This document shows positions 18,698-27,188 of a stretch of 64,000 bases of DNA, piece by piece. The stretch covers positions 124,001 through 188,000 of the forward strand of contig NZ_JAFLNE010000001.1 in NCBI RefSeq assembly GCF_017313225.1, read 5' to 3'. Numbering within the stretch: position 1 is the first letter of the stretch; each line of letters begins with the position of its first letter. Both the position numbers and the translations under genes were made by a program. A model generated the notes under the pieces. It ran no database searches. It was not told where the DNA came from and saw only the letters and a list, made by a program, of their open reading frames with translations. This stretch comes from Allomuricauda sp. CAU 1633. GTDB lineage: Bacteria > Bacteroidota > Bacteroidia > Flavobacteriales > Flavobacteriaceae.

Positions 18698-18705
18698 CAA
18701 AAATA
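18698..18705 (-). promoter_or_regulatory. -7 box of the prenyl synthase gene
   Basis: Reads TATTTTTG on the minus strand, an exact TAnnTTTG match, with five bases between it and the ATG at 18692. As with crtY, the message would be leaderless or nearly so. Confidence 0.55.
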
Positions 18706-18810
18706 CATTCAAAAAACCAAAAAATATCAAAATGATATAATTCCCTGGAAAACAAAAGCATCCAACCCAATAAAAGCCCATCTTGAAAAAAAATTGCTCT
18801 AAAAATGCAA

Positions 18811-18844
18811 TAGATTTGAAAAGCTTCGTCTTTACAGATGAAGC
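18811..18844 (+). promoter_or_regulatory. -7 box and 5'-end hairpin of the ECF sigma gene
   Basis: TAGATTTG (18811-18818) matches TAnnTTTG exactly. Transcription would begin near 18823, where an imperfect hairpin GCTTCGTC-tttaca-GATGAAGC (18823-18844, one G-U pair) begins. The hairpin would sit at the extreme 5' end of the message, a position where stems often protect RNA from decay. The ATG is at 18865. Confidence 0.45.
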
Positions 18845-18864
18845 AAGTAACCAGTCTTTTTTGA

Positions 18865-19410
18865 ATGGCCGTCAAAACAGAGAATAGAACTAACCTGACC
18901 ACATTTTTCAATGAAGAATATTATTCATTGAGGGCGTATGTGCAGTCCAGGATCCGTGACACTTCGGAACGTGATGCTGAGGACATTGTACAGGATGTGG
19001 CGTTGCGGGTGTTCTCTAAGGCCGATGACATTTTACCCATCAACAATATTGGAGGGTTTGTGTATAGTGCCATTAGAAATAGGATCATTGATATTATGCG
19101 CGGAAGAAAGGAACGCAAATACCCCAGCGAGGACATTGACCGTCAATGGCAAGATTTTGCAGAGGTATTTTACGGTGATGCGGACAATTCTTATTCCCCT
19201 GAACTGGAGAAAGCTTTGAAAGATGCTGTAACAGAATTGAAACCTGTTTATAGGGACATTATCATCGCTATTGATTTTGAGGGATACACCTATAAAGAAA
19301 TAGCCGCAAGAACGGGTATTCCAACGGGCACTTTAATGTCCCGAAGGCACCGTGCCATGTCAGTATTATTACAAAATCTAGAAAAAATAAAAGAATTAAA
19401 AAGTATGTAG
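18865..19410 (+). CDS. ECF-type RNA polymerase sigma-70 family factor
   Basis: A 181-residue sigma factor with only regions 2 and 4. Region 2 spans about residues 12-80 (RDAEDIVQDVALRVFSKAD, then FVYSAIRNRIID as the -10 melting part). Region 4 spans about 115-175 with the helix-turn-helix YKEIAARTGIPTGTLMSRRHRA. The linker of about 35 residues is acidic. It is directly followed, with a 2-bp gap, by a small double-spanning membrane protein that may control it. No conserved zinc anti-sigma motif (HxxxCxxC) is present in that neighbour, so the pairing is inferred from position only. The target promoters are unknown. Confidence 0.92.
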   Translation: MAVKTENRTNLTTFFNEEYYSLRAYVQSRIRDTSERDAEDIVQDVALRVFSKADDILPINNIGGFVYSAIRNRIIDIMRGRKERKYPSEDIDRQWQDFAEVFYGDADNSYSPELEKALKDAVTELKPVYRDIIIAIDFEGYTYKEIAARTGIPTGTLMSRRHRAMSVLLQNLEKIKELKSM

Positions 19411-19412
19411 TT

Positions 19413-19838
19413 ATGGAACATTCAAAAGACTTTGAGAAAAAAATGGAGCGAAAAGTGGAGCACTATGTAAAAAAAGTGGTCAAGGTAATTGCCATGATCA
19501 TTTTAGGGGCTATTCTGTTTTTACTGGCCAATTACCTACTAATGTGGCTATGGAACTGGCTTATGCCCGACCTATTTGGCCTCACGACCATAACCTACTG
19601 GCAAGCCCTGGGCATCTTTGTCATAGCCAAGCTTTTGTTTGGCTTTGGTGGCGGTGGTGGAAAAAATAAGGGCCAATCCAGTCACAAAAAGAAGTTTAAA
19701 GCGACACATCGATGTAGCACCATGCGAAGAGACTTTGATGAATGGAAACATTACGAGCAATTTTGGAAAGAAGAAGGTGCCGAGGCTTATAAGAATTACG
19801 TGCAACGAATCAAAAACGACAATCATGATACCGAGTAA
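19413..19838 (+). CDS. Two-helix membrane protein co-transcribed with the sigma factor
   Basis: A 141-residue protein of no recognised family. Residues 1-21 are charged, about 22-44 and 57-77 are hydrophobic, a Gly-rich turn (FGGGGGKNKG) follows, and the last 60 residues are charged and helical. Two membrane spans place both ends on the same side, most likely the cytoplasm, so the charged tail could bind the sigma factor encoded 2 bp upstream. It is a candidate anti-sigma or sigma-linked stress protein; it lacks the usual anti-sigma domains, so that role is a guess. Confidence 0.7.
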   Translation: MEHSKDFEKKMERKVEHYVKKVVKVIAMIILGAILFLLANYLLMWLWNWLMPDLFGLTTITYWQALGIFVIAKLLFGFGGGGGKNKGQSSHKKKFKATHRCSTMRRDFDEWKHYEQFWKEEGAEAYKNYVQRIKNDNHDTE

Positions 19839-20009
19839 AAAGAACATTATTCAAGAACGCTACAAGCGTCAGTACAAATCCTTTTTTTGGAGTTTACGAT
19901 CTAAAACTACGATCCAGTCCAAAAAAGATTTCCATTATCGTCATTTCATTGTTGGTTGGCCCCATTAAAAATACAGGTTTACGCCTCCGTTAAAAAATTG
20001 TAAAACCTT

Positions 20010-20050
20010 GGAAACTTTTTTTGTTTTTAAAGTTTCCTGAATTACTTTTG
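20010..20050 (+). promoter_or_regulatory. TetR-type operator overlapping the efflux operon promoter
   Basis: A perfect 9-bp inverted repeat GGAAACTTT (20010-20018) / AAAGTTTCC (20029-20037) with a 10-bp spacer covers a TTTG -33 element (20020-20023). An exact -7 box TACTTTTG (20043-20050) lies 19 bases beyond the TTG. The first gene downstream is a TetR regulator, so bound repressor would occlude the -33 element and shut off the whole operon, including its own gene. The ATG at 20060 is nine bases after the -7 box, giving a very short leader. Confidence 0.8.
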
Positions 20051-20059
20051 CCGCTCATT

Positions 20060-20665
20060 ATGAGGGAGAAGATTATACAAAAAGCAACGGAACTGTTCTT
20101 AAACCTAGGTTTTAAGAGTGTTACCATGGACGATTTGGCCAATGAGATGGGGATTTCCAAGAAAACAATTTATTCCCATTTTCAGAACAAGACAGAATTG
20201 GTGGAAGAAAGTACTTCCAATCTGTTCTGTGTGATTTCTGAAGGTATAAATGAAATCATTGCACAAAAAAAGAACCCTATTGAGGAACTCTATGAGATCA
20301 AGAAATTTGTGATGGTACATTTAAAAGATGAAAAATCATCGCCCCAATACCAATTGCAAAAGTATTATCCCAAACTGAGCCGCACTTTAAAACAACGGCA
20401 ATATGAAGTAATGTTGGGATGTGTCATGGACAACGTAAACCGCGGTATGGAAATGGAGATTTATCGGGACAACCTTAATGTGGAATTTATATCCAGAATC
20501 TATTTTTCCGGTGCGACCTGTATCAAGGACAATGAGCTTTTCCCCATGCAAATGTTCTCCATGCCTCAGCTTATGGATTACTATCTAGAATACCACCTTC
20601 GGGGCATTGTAACTCCAAAGGGAAGAAAAATACTAAACTCAATCATCAATTCAAATCAAGAATAA
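20060..20665 (+). CDS. TetR/AcrR family regulator of the efflux operon
   Basis: A 201-residue one-component repressor. The N-terminal DNA-binding domain is clear: IIQKATELFLNLGFKSVTMDDLANEMGI, then the recognition helix SKKTIYSHFQNKTELV (residues 3-49). The C-terminal two-thirds are helical and ligand-binding, with no close match I can name. The ATG at 20060 is chosen because it begins the family N-terminus and lies just downstream of the promoter; the TTG at 20021 lies inside that promoter. The stop codon abuts the ATG of the TolC gene with no gap, so the regulator is the first gene of the operon it should repress. Confidence 0.92.
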   Translation: MREKIIQKATELFLNLGFKSVTMDDLANEMGISKKTIYSHFQNKTELVEESTSNLFCVISEGINEIIAQKKNPIEELYEIKKFVMVHLKDEKSSPQYQLQKYYPKLSRTLKQRQYEVMLGCVMDNVNRGMEMEIYRDNLNVEFISRIYFSGATCIKDNELFPMQMFSMPQLMDYYLEYHLRGIVTPKGRKILNSIINSNQE

Positions 20666-21997
20666 ATGCGAACAACCTTAATCAGTCTATTAGTATTATT
20701 ACCGTGGTTCTCATCAGCACAGGACACCATCACCAGTTTCAGTCTTGATGAAGCCATTCAGTATGCTTTGGAGCATAATTATAGCTCCATAAATGCTTCC
20801 AGGGATTTAGTAGATGCCCAAAAACAGAAATGGGAAACCATTGCCACCGGGCTTCCTCAAATTTCTGGAGCAGTCAGTTATCAAAATCAATTAAAACAGC
20901 CTGTATCGCAGATTCCGGCAGAATTTTTTGGTGGCGAACCGGGAACCTATCAAGAAGTGGTCTTTGGGCAGGCACAATCCATGTCAGCTTCCGCTACCTT
21001 GACCCAACAAATTTTTGACGGATCATACATTGTAGGCGTCCAAGCCACTAAAACTTTCTTGGACTACAGTCAAAATAGCAAGGAAAAAACAGACCTCGAT
21101 GTTAGAAAATCCGTGGTTGAAGCCTACGGAAATGTGCTCTTGGCCAAGGAAAGTGTTCTAATCTCGGAAAGAAATAAAGAAACTTTGGAGAAGAACCTTT
21201 TTGAGACCAAACGTATTTATGAAAACGGGTTGGGAGATGAAGAAAGCGTAGATCAGTTGCAGATTACCCTATCCACGGTGGACAATTATCTTAAAAATGC
21301 CCGTAGGATGGAAGAGATAACCCTGCAAATGTTGAATTTGGTTTTAGGCCTCCCCATTGAAGCAGAAACCGTATTGACCGAAAATTTGGATGATCTAACC
21401 CAAAAGAAGATTGACTTGGGCTTACTGGACGAAGAATTAAATATTGAGAACAATGTGGATTATAAAATGGCTCTGAACCTCAACGAACAGCGATTTCTTG
21501 AATTAAAACTCGCCAAAAGTCGGGCTTTGCCTACTCTCAATGCATTTGTCAATTATGGGGGAAACTCCTTTAGTGACAGTTTTAATTTCTTGAGTAGTGG
21601 ACAACAATGGTTTGGTTCCTCCATTTTAGGAGTTGATCTTAACATTCCTATTTTCAGTTCATTGGGAAGAAGTGCCAGTACCCAACGGGCCAAAATTGCC
21701 CTAGAAAAGGCCAAGACCCAATTGACCGAGGCTCAAGAACAGATTCGTCTTCAGTTGGAACGTGCCAAGAGCGATTATATCCTCGCCATTGAAGATTATG
21801 GCACATCCAAAGACAATTTGGAACTGGCAGAGCGGATAGAGCGAAAAAATGAAATTAAATATACCGAAGGTTTGGCCACCAGTTTTGAACTAAGGCAAGC
21901 CCAGACCCAATTATATACTACTCAACAAGAATATTTGCAATCCATGGTCGATGTCATCAACAGAAAGACCGAATTGGAAACTATTTTAAATCAGTAA
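20666..21997 (+). CDS. TolC-family outer-membrane efflux channel
   Basis: A 443-residue outer-membrane factor with a signal peptide cut after FSSAQ (about residue 19). The two repeated halves, each with helical hairpins and barrel strands, are recognisable from SLDEAIQYALEHNYS near residue 27 and the later GVDLNIPIFSSLGR strand. It forms the trimeric exit duct of tripartite pumps. Its start codon directly follows the tetR stop. The adaptor and RND permease lie downstream in the same direction, interrupted by one unrelated small gene. The cargo (drugs, bile-like compounds, lipids or metabolites) is not deducible. Confidence 0.94.
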   Translation: MRTTLISLLVLLPWFSSAQDTITSFSLDEAIQYALEHNYSSINASRDLVDAQKQKWETIATGLPQISGAVSYQNQLKQPVSQIPAEFFGGEPGTYQEVVFGQAQSMSASATLTQQIFDGSYIVGVQATKTFLDYSQNSKEKTDLDVRKSVVEAYGNVLLAKESVLISERNKETLEKNLFETKRIYENGLGDEESVDQLQITLSTVDNYLKNARRMEEITLQMLNLVLGLPIEAETVLTENLDDLTQKKIDLGLLDEELNIENNVDYKMALNLNEQRFLELKLAKSRALPTLNAFVNYGGNSFSDSFNFLSSGQQWFGSSILGVDLNIPIFSSLGRSASTQRAKIALEKAKTQLTEAQEQIRLQLERAKSDYILAIEDYGTSKDNLELAERIERKNEIKYTEGLATSFELRQAQTQLYTTQQEYLQSMVDVINRKTELETILNQ

Positions 21998-22011
21998 TAG
22001 ATAAAGTTGAA

Positions 22012-22395
22012 GTGTTTAAAAGTTTAAAAGTGGTGAGAACATTTTCATTTGAAAAATTAAATGTCTGGCAAAAAAGCAGGGAGCTAACTGTTGCTATCTA
22101 TAGCATCACAAAGCAATTTCCTGAAGAAGAGTGCTTTGGTCTATCCAGTCAGATGAGAAGATGTGCAATTTCTTTAGGCTCTAATATTGCCGAGGGAACG
22201 GGGCGCCACACCAACAAAGACAAAGCCCGTTTTACCGAGATAGCCTACGGTTCTGGTCTTGAACTTTTAAACCAATGTATCCTTTCTTTTGATTTAGGTA
22301 TGATTACCCAAGAACAACATGATTCCCTTAGGGCAGAATTAACGGAAATATTAGCGATGCTTGACGGACTCTATAAATCTCAATTAAACTCTTAA
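22012..22395 (+). CDS. Four-helix bundle protein (S23/IVS-Avd-like) inside the efflux operon
   Basis: A 127-residue protein of the family first found in 23S rRNA intervening sequences, also related to the Avd accessory protein of diversity-generating retroelements. Typical blocks are FEKLNVWQKSRELT, the QMRRCAISLGSNIAEG motif and an Asn/Gln-rich third helix. There is no ATG at the N-terminus: GTG codons at 22012, 22030 and 22033 are the options, and 22012 leaves 14 bp to the tolC stop. It sits between the TolC and adaptor genes of an otherwise standard RND operon, so it looks like an inserted passenger. No reverse transcriptase or variable repeat accompanies it. Function unknown; positive residues suggest nucleic acid binding. 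Confidence 0.85.
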   Translation: MFKSLKVVRTFSFEKLNVWQKSRELTVAIYSITKQFPEEECFGLSSQMRRCAISLGSNIAEGTGRHTNKDKARFTEIAYGSGLELLNQCILSFDLGMITQEQHDSLRAELTEILAMLDGLYKSQLNS

Positions 22396-22431
22396 ACAAT
22401 TAAATTCATCAACTTATAAACATAGTTACTA

Positions 22432-23616
22432 ATGAAAAAAATAATTCAACTATCAATATTGGGAATACTCATCGCCGCATGTGGCGGTGGAGGCAACAGC
22501 ACAGTTGAGGGCATTTTGGAAACCAAAGATTTAGATGCCATTCGAGCCAAACGCAATTCCCTTACCGAAGAATTAAAGGCCTTGGAAGGACAGGTTAAGC
22601 AATTGGACGAAGCCATTGCAGAATTGGATGACAATTCCAAATTGCCATTGGTCTCTGCCCTAACCGTACAACCAGAGGAATTCCATCACTTTTTAGAATT
22701 GCAAGGCGATGTCATGACCGACCAAAACGTGTTGATTTATCCTGAAATGGCGGGAACACTTTACCGTGTGTATGTAAAAGAAGGTCAGAAAGTGAGCAAA
22801 GGACAAGTACTTGCTTCCATTGATGATGGTGGACTTTCCAGTCAATTGGCACAAATGAGAACCCAAGCTGAATTGAGCAAGACTACTTTTGAGCGTCAAA
22901 AGAGACTTTGGGAGCAAAACATTGGTTCCGAAATCCAGTTCTTACAGGCCAAAACCAATTATGAGGCCCAACAAAGTGCCGTAAAACAATTGGAAAGCCA
23001 AGTGGGTAAATCTACCATACGGGCACCATTTTCCGGAATCGTTGACGACGTAATCAAAGATCAAGGTACTGTAGTAACCCCGGGGCCTGGTTCTGAGATT
23101 TTCAGGATTGTAAACCTCTCGGACATGTACATCGATGTGGAGGTGCCCGAAACGCATCTTCCCAACGTTACCCCAGGCAAAATGGTGGATGCCTACTTCC
23201 CAGTATTGGGAGAGACTGTCTCTACCAAAGTACGGCAAACCGGAAACTTTATCAACCCAAGCAACCGCTCTTTTATTGCAGAAATTCCGGTACCCAACAC
23301 CAATGGACATATAAAACCGAATTTGACAGCACAGGTAAAAATCAACGATTATACAAATGAAAATGCCATTCTTATCCCTCAAAGTGTTGTTTCGGAAAAT
23401 GCCGAGGGCGAGCAATATGTTTATATTCTTGCTGAGGAGAATGGAGAAGTGATTGCCAAAAAATCTGTTATAACACCCGGTAAGACCCAAGGTGACTTTC
23501 TGGAAGTTCTTGACGGAATTTCAGCTGGAAGCCAAGTTATCGTTGAAGGAGCCAGAAATGTAAGAGATGGACAAACTGTTAAAGTGTTGGATACAACAAC
23601 AACTGCAAAAAACTAA
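22432..23616 (+). CDS. RND efflux periplasmic adaptor lipoprotein (AcrA/HlyD type)
   Basis: A 394-residue membrane-fusion protein. The signal peptide ends in LIAAC with Cys17, followed by a Gly-rich linker, so it is a lipoprotein. A short coiled coil (about residues 35-65), lipoyl half motifs (VKEGQKVSKGQVLASID and the later STIRAPFSGIV), a helical hairpin and beta-barrel and membrane-proximal domains follow. It connects the permease encoded next with the TolC protein upstream. The permease ATG is 9 bp after the stop. The early coiled coil ahead of the first lipoyl half is longer than in AcrA, which is common in Bacteroidota. Confidence 0.93.
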   Translation: MKKIIQLSILGILIAACGGGGNSTVEGILETKDLDAIRAKRNSLTEELKALEGQVKQLDEAIAELDDNSKLPLVSALTVQPEEFHHFLELQGDVMTDQNVLIYPEMAGTLYRVYVKEGQKVSKGQVLASIDDGGLSSQLAQMRTQAELSKTTFERQKRLWEQNIGSEIQFLQAKTNYEAQQSAVKQLESQVGKSTIRAPFSGIVDDVIKDQGTVVTPGPGSEIFRIVNLSDMYIDVEVPETHLPNVTPGKMVDAYFPVLGETVSTKVRQTGNFINPSNRSFIAEIPVPNTNGHIKPNLTAQVKINDYTNENAILIPQSVVSENAEGEQYVYILAEENGEVIAKKSVITPGKTQGDFLEVLDGISAGSQVIVEGARNVRDGQTVKVLDTTTTAKN

Positions 23617-23625
23617 TTGACCAAA

Positions 23626-26600
23626 ATGGAAAAAGCCAAAAAGAACGCAAATAAAGAATTCCGCCTTTCATCGTGGGCCATAGATAATCCTTCTGTGATC
23701 TACGTAATGATCGGGTTGTTCTTTTTAATAGGTCTATCTTCCTATTTTTCCATGCCTCGGGAAGATTTCCCTGAAGTGGAAGAGACCAAAATCTATGTGA
23801 GCACCGTCTATCCCGGTAACACTGCCGAGGATATGGAACGTTTGATCACCGACCCACTGGAAGATGTGCTCAAAAACGTGAGCAATGTGGTGGAAATCAC
23901 CTCTACCTCCCAAGAGGATTACTCTATGATCATTGTGGAGTTCGATGAGGATATCACGGTACAGTACGCCAAACAAAAGGTAAAAGATGAGGTTGATACG
24001 GAAAAAGCCAGTGAGGACTGGCCCATTTTCAATGGTGCCAAAGTAGAGCCCAATGTCTTTGATCTTAATTTGGCGGAATCTTTCCCCATAATGAACGTGA
24101 ACCTGACAGGAGATTACCCTGTTGAACGGTTGAAGGAGTTTGCCGAATATTTGGAAGACGAAATTGAGGATCTGCCACAGATCAAGGAAGTAGATATCCG
24201 TGGGGCCCAAGAAAAGGAAGTTGAGGTTGCAGTGGACGTCTATAAAATGATGGCTTCCCGAGTTAATTTTGACGATGTAATCTCTGCCATCTCCAATGGA
24301 AATATGACCATGTCTGCCGGTAACTTGATTACCAGTGGCCAACGTAGGACCATTCGTATTTTAGGTGAAGTTGATGAACCATCAGAGTTGGAAAATTTTG
24401 TGGTCAAATCAGAAAACGGGGCCATATATCTACGGGATATTGCAACTGTTACATTCACTGAGGAAGACAAGACCACTTACGCAAGGGAACACGGTTCTCC
24501 AGTGGTGATGTTGGACATCAAAAAAAGATCGGGTAAAAATACCATTGAGGCTTCAGACCAGATTCGTGCATTGGTGGATGAAGCCAAGGAAAATTACTTT
24601 CCAAAGGACCTTACGGTCACCATTGCCAACGATTCCTCAAGCAGAACCTTGAACCAAGTGGATGACCTCGTGAACAACATCATTTTCGGAATCATTTTGG
24701 TGGTTACCGTATTGATGTTCTTCTTGGGATTCCGAAATGCCTTGTTCGTTGGTTTTGCCATACCAATGTCCATGTTCATGTCATTTATGATTCTTACCGC
24801 ACTGGGCTATACACTCAACACCATGATTCTTTTTGGATTGATCATGGGGCTGGGAATGTTGGTGGACAACGGGGTCGTTGTAGTTGAAAACGTATACCGA
24901 CTGATGGAGCAAGAGGGCATGTCGCGCAGAGAAGCAGCTAAAAAAGGTATCGGTGAAATCGCCATACCCATTATCATATCTACGGCAACCACCGTGGCCG
25001 CCTTTGTACCTTTAGGTACATGGCCAGGTATTATGGGTGAGTTTATGATTTTCTTTCCCATTACCTTGTCAGTGGTACTGGGCTCCTCTTTGTTCGTGGC
25101 CATATTCATGAACTCCATGTTGGTTTCACAGTTTATGCAGATTGGAGAAAAAGAATTGACGAGAAAGCAGTTAATTCGATTGAGCATAATTCTTGGCGGT
25201 TTTGGTCTATTTATTTTCCTTGTGGGAGGTCCCGTTCGTGGATTGGGTACTCTAATGATTGTTATTGGAATCATGTTCTGGGTGTACAAGTATTTCTTGA
25301 AACCTTGGGCACGACGTTTCCAGACCAATAGTTTGGTCCGTTTGGAAAACTTTTACGAACGCCAATTAAAAAGGGCACTTAGGGGCAAAAACGTCTATTG
25401 GTATTTTGGATTTACCTCTCTCCTTTTGATTTTGTCATTTGTGTTTTTTGGAATGTCATTGGGAACGCAACGTACAAAAGTGGAGTTCTTTCCAGACAAC
25501 ACCCCCAATGAAATCTATGTCTACATAGAATACCCGCAAGGAACCGATATAGACAAGACCAATACCATCACCAAAGACATCGAGGAGAGGGTCTATGGGG
25601 TCACTGGAAGGAGCAAGTACAATAAAGCTGATTTCAATTATTTGGTACAATCCAGTGTGTCTCAAGTTGGTAAAGGTGCTGAAAACCCTTTCACCGAAGG
25701 AGGTTCTGCTGCAGAAATGCCACATCGTGGTAAGATAACCCTCTCCATGCGAGAATTTAAGTATAGGGATGGATTGGACACCGAGGAGCTGCGCCAGCAG
25801 ATTCAGGATACACTGTCTGGAGTATACCCCGGTGTTACGATTTCTGTTGAAAAAGATGCCGTTGGTCCACCAGCAGGTTATCCAATCAACATAGAGATTG
25901 AAGGGTTGAACTACGATACCTTGATCAGTACTGCTGAGCGAATGCGAAACTTTATCAATGCTAAAAATATTGCTGGGATTGAGGAGTTGAAAATTGATGT
26001 GAATAAAAGTAAACCTGGTATGCAGGTTGAAGTTGACAGGGCCAAAGCGGGAGAACTTGGCGTTTCCGTGGCACAAGTGGGCCAACAATTGCGTAGATCC
26101 ATTTTTGGTGATAAGGCGGGTATCTACAAAAAAGACGGTGAGGATTATGACATCAATGTCCGTTTTAATGAAGACCTGCGCTACAACACCAGTGCCTTGT
26201 TCAACCAGAACATTATTTTTAGGGATGCTTCCAACGGCCAAATCAAAGAGATTCCGGTTTCTGCAGTGGCTAATCAAAAGAATACCTCATCCTTTAGTGC
26301 CATTAAACATGTGGACACCAAGCGTGTGGTCACGGTATATTCTGCCTTAAAACCCGGTTTTACGGATGCGGCGGCTATTGTTACTGAGATTCAGGATGAA
26401 ATGCAGGAGTTCAAAGAGCTCCCCCAAGGGGTTAAAATTGATTACACGGGTCAGATAGAGGAACAGAACAAGCAAATGTCCTTTTTAATGGGTGCGTTCT
26501 TCTCTGGGTTAGGTTTGATTATGCTTATTTTGATTTTCCAGTTTGGAGGTGTTTCCAAACCAGCCATAATTATGATGGCTATATTCCTAAGTTTTATTGG

Positions 26601-27120
26601 GGTGTTTGGAGGACTGATCATAACCGGATGGTCTTTTGTGATCATGATGACCATGATGGGTATCATTTCCTTGGCCGGAATTGTGGTAAACAATGGTGTG
26701 GTATTGCTGGATTATGCCCAAATCCTTATTGACCGTAAAAAAGTGGAACTCGGCATTTCTGATGATGATTTGTTGAATCGGGAAGATGTTACCAGTGTTA
26801 TCATCAAAGCTGGTAAAGCACGTTTGCGTCCGGTAATCTTAACGGCCATTACCACAGTTTTGGGCTTAATTCCTTTGGCCATAGGTTTGAACATCAATTT
26901 TGTGAAACTATTCTCCGATTTTGACCCACAAGTTTATATGGGTGGTGACAATGTTATCTTTTGGGGACCATTGGCTTGGACGGTTATTTTTGGTCTTATT
27001 GTGGCCACCTTCTTAACCTTGATCATTGTGCCGGTATTGTTCAATATCAGTTACAGGCTTAAAATAAGAATTCAGAACTGGAAGTCAAGAAATACGACAC
27101 CAGAAGTGGTAACAGAATAA
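23626..27120 (+). CDS. RND efflux permease (AcrB/HAE-related)
   Basis: A 1164-residue resistance-nodulation-division pump with 12 predicted membrane helices and two large periplasmic loops. I start it at ATG 23626; a TTG nine bases earlier abuts the adaptor stop and is less likely. In TM4 the proton-relay motif reads GMLVDNGVVVVEN, so Asp414 is kept but the second Asp of AcrB (Asp408) is Asn415. The TM10 region reads GIISLAGIVVNNGVVLLDY. The middle of the protein carries an extra hydrophobic segment around residues 515-560 between TM6 and the second half. With TetR, TolC and adaptor it makes a full tripartite exporter; substrates are unknown. A strong terminator follows the gene. Confidence 0.93.
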   Translation: MEKAKKNANKEFRLSSWAIDNPSVIYVMIGLFFLIGLSSYFSMPREDFPEVEETKIYVSTVYPGNTAEDMERLITDPLEDVLKNVSNVVEITSTSQEDYSMIIVEFDEDITVQYAKQKVKDEVDTEKASEDWPIFNGAKVEPNVFDLNLAESFPIMNVNLTGDYPVERLKEFAEYLEDEIEDLPQIKEVDIRGAQEKEVEVAVDVYKMMASRVNFDDVISAISNGNMTMSAGNLITSGQRRTIRILGEVDEPSELENFVVKSENGAIYLRDIATVTFTEEDKTTYAREHGSPVVMLDIKKRSGKNTIEASDQIRALVDEAKENYFPKDLTVTIANDSSSRTLNQVDDLVNNIIFGIILVVTVLMFFLGFRNALFVGFAIPMSMFMSFMILTALGYTLNTMILFGLIMGLGMLVDNGVVVVENVYRLMEQEGMSRREAAKKGIGEIAIPIIISTATTVAAFVPLGTWPGIMGEFMIFFPITLSVVLGSSLFVAIFMNSMLVSQFMQIGEKELTRKQLIRLSIILGGFGLFIFLVGGPVRGLGTLMIVIGIMFWVYKYFLKPWARRFQTNSLVRLENFYERQLKRALRGKNVYWYFGFTSLLLILSFVFFGMSLGTQRTKVEFFPDNTPNEIYVYIEYPQGTDIDKTNTITKDIEERVYGVTGRSKYNKADFNYLVQSSVSQVGKGAENPFTEGGSAAEMPHRGKITLSMREFKYRDGLDTEELRQQIQDTLSGVYPGVTISVEKDAVGPPAGYPINIEIEGLNYDTLISTAERMRNFINAKNIAGIEELKIDVNKSKPGMQVEVDRAKAGELGVSVAQVGQQLRRSIFGDKAGIYKKDGEDYDINVRFNEDLRYNTSALFNQNIIFRDASNGQIKEIPVSAVANQKNTSSFSAIKHVDTKRVVTVYSALKPGFTDAAAIVTEIQDEMQEFKELPQGVKIDYTGQIEEQNKQMSFLMGAFFSGLGLIMLILIFQFGGVSKPAIIMMAIFLSFIGVFGGLIITGWSFVIMMTMMGIISLAGIVVNNGVVLLDYAQILIDRKKVELGISDDDLLNREDVTSVIIKAGKARLRPVILTAITTVLGLIPLAIGLNINFVKLFSDFDPQVYMGGDNVIFWGPLAWTVIFGLIVATFLTLIIVPVLFNISYRLKIRIQNWKSRNTTPEVVTE

Positions 27121-27134
27121 CAGAACTTTCTAGT

Positions 27135-27173
27135 AAAAAAAAAGCCCCGGCCAATGGCCGGGGCTTTTTTTTT
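27135..27173. terminator. Bidirectional rho-independent terminator
   Basis: Stem GCCCCGGCC (27144-27152) and GGCCGGGGC (27156-27164) with a 3-base loop, flanked by nine A and nine T residues. It ends the efflux operon on the plus strand and the converging ywqK-like gene on the minus strand. Confidence 0.95.
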
Positions 27174-27188
27174 AAACACTGTTTTACT

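Noticed and set aside
18693..18911. N-terminal extension of the prenyl synthase to 400 residues
   Set aside because: The extension overlaps the divergent sigma gene and both promoters, is not part of the family, and a clear -7 box lies inside it.
19825..19968. Possible 47-residue basic peptide downstream of the membrane protein gene
   Set aside because: Overlaps the end of the previous gene, has no known family, signal peptide or clear start context; chance frame is as likely.
22012..22395. Avd-like protein as sign of a diversity-generating retroelement
   Set aside because: No reverse transcriptase, template repeat or variable repeat occurs in the window; the protein fits the free-standing four-helix (S23) group.
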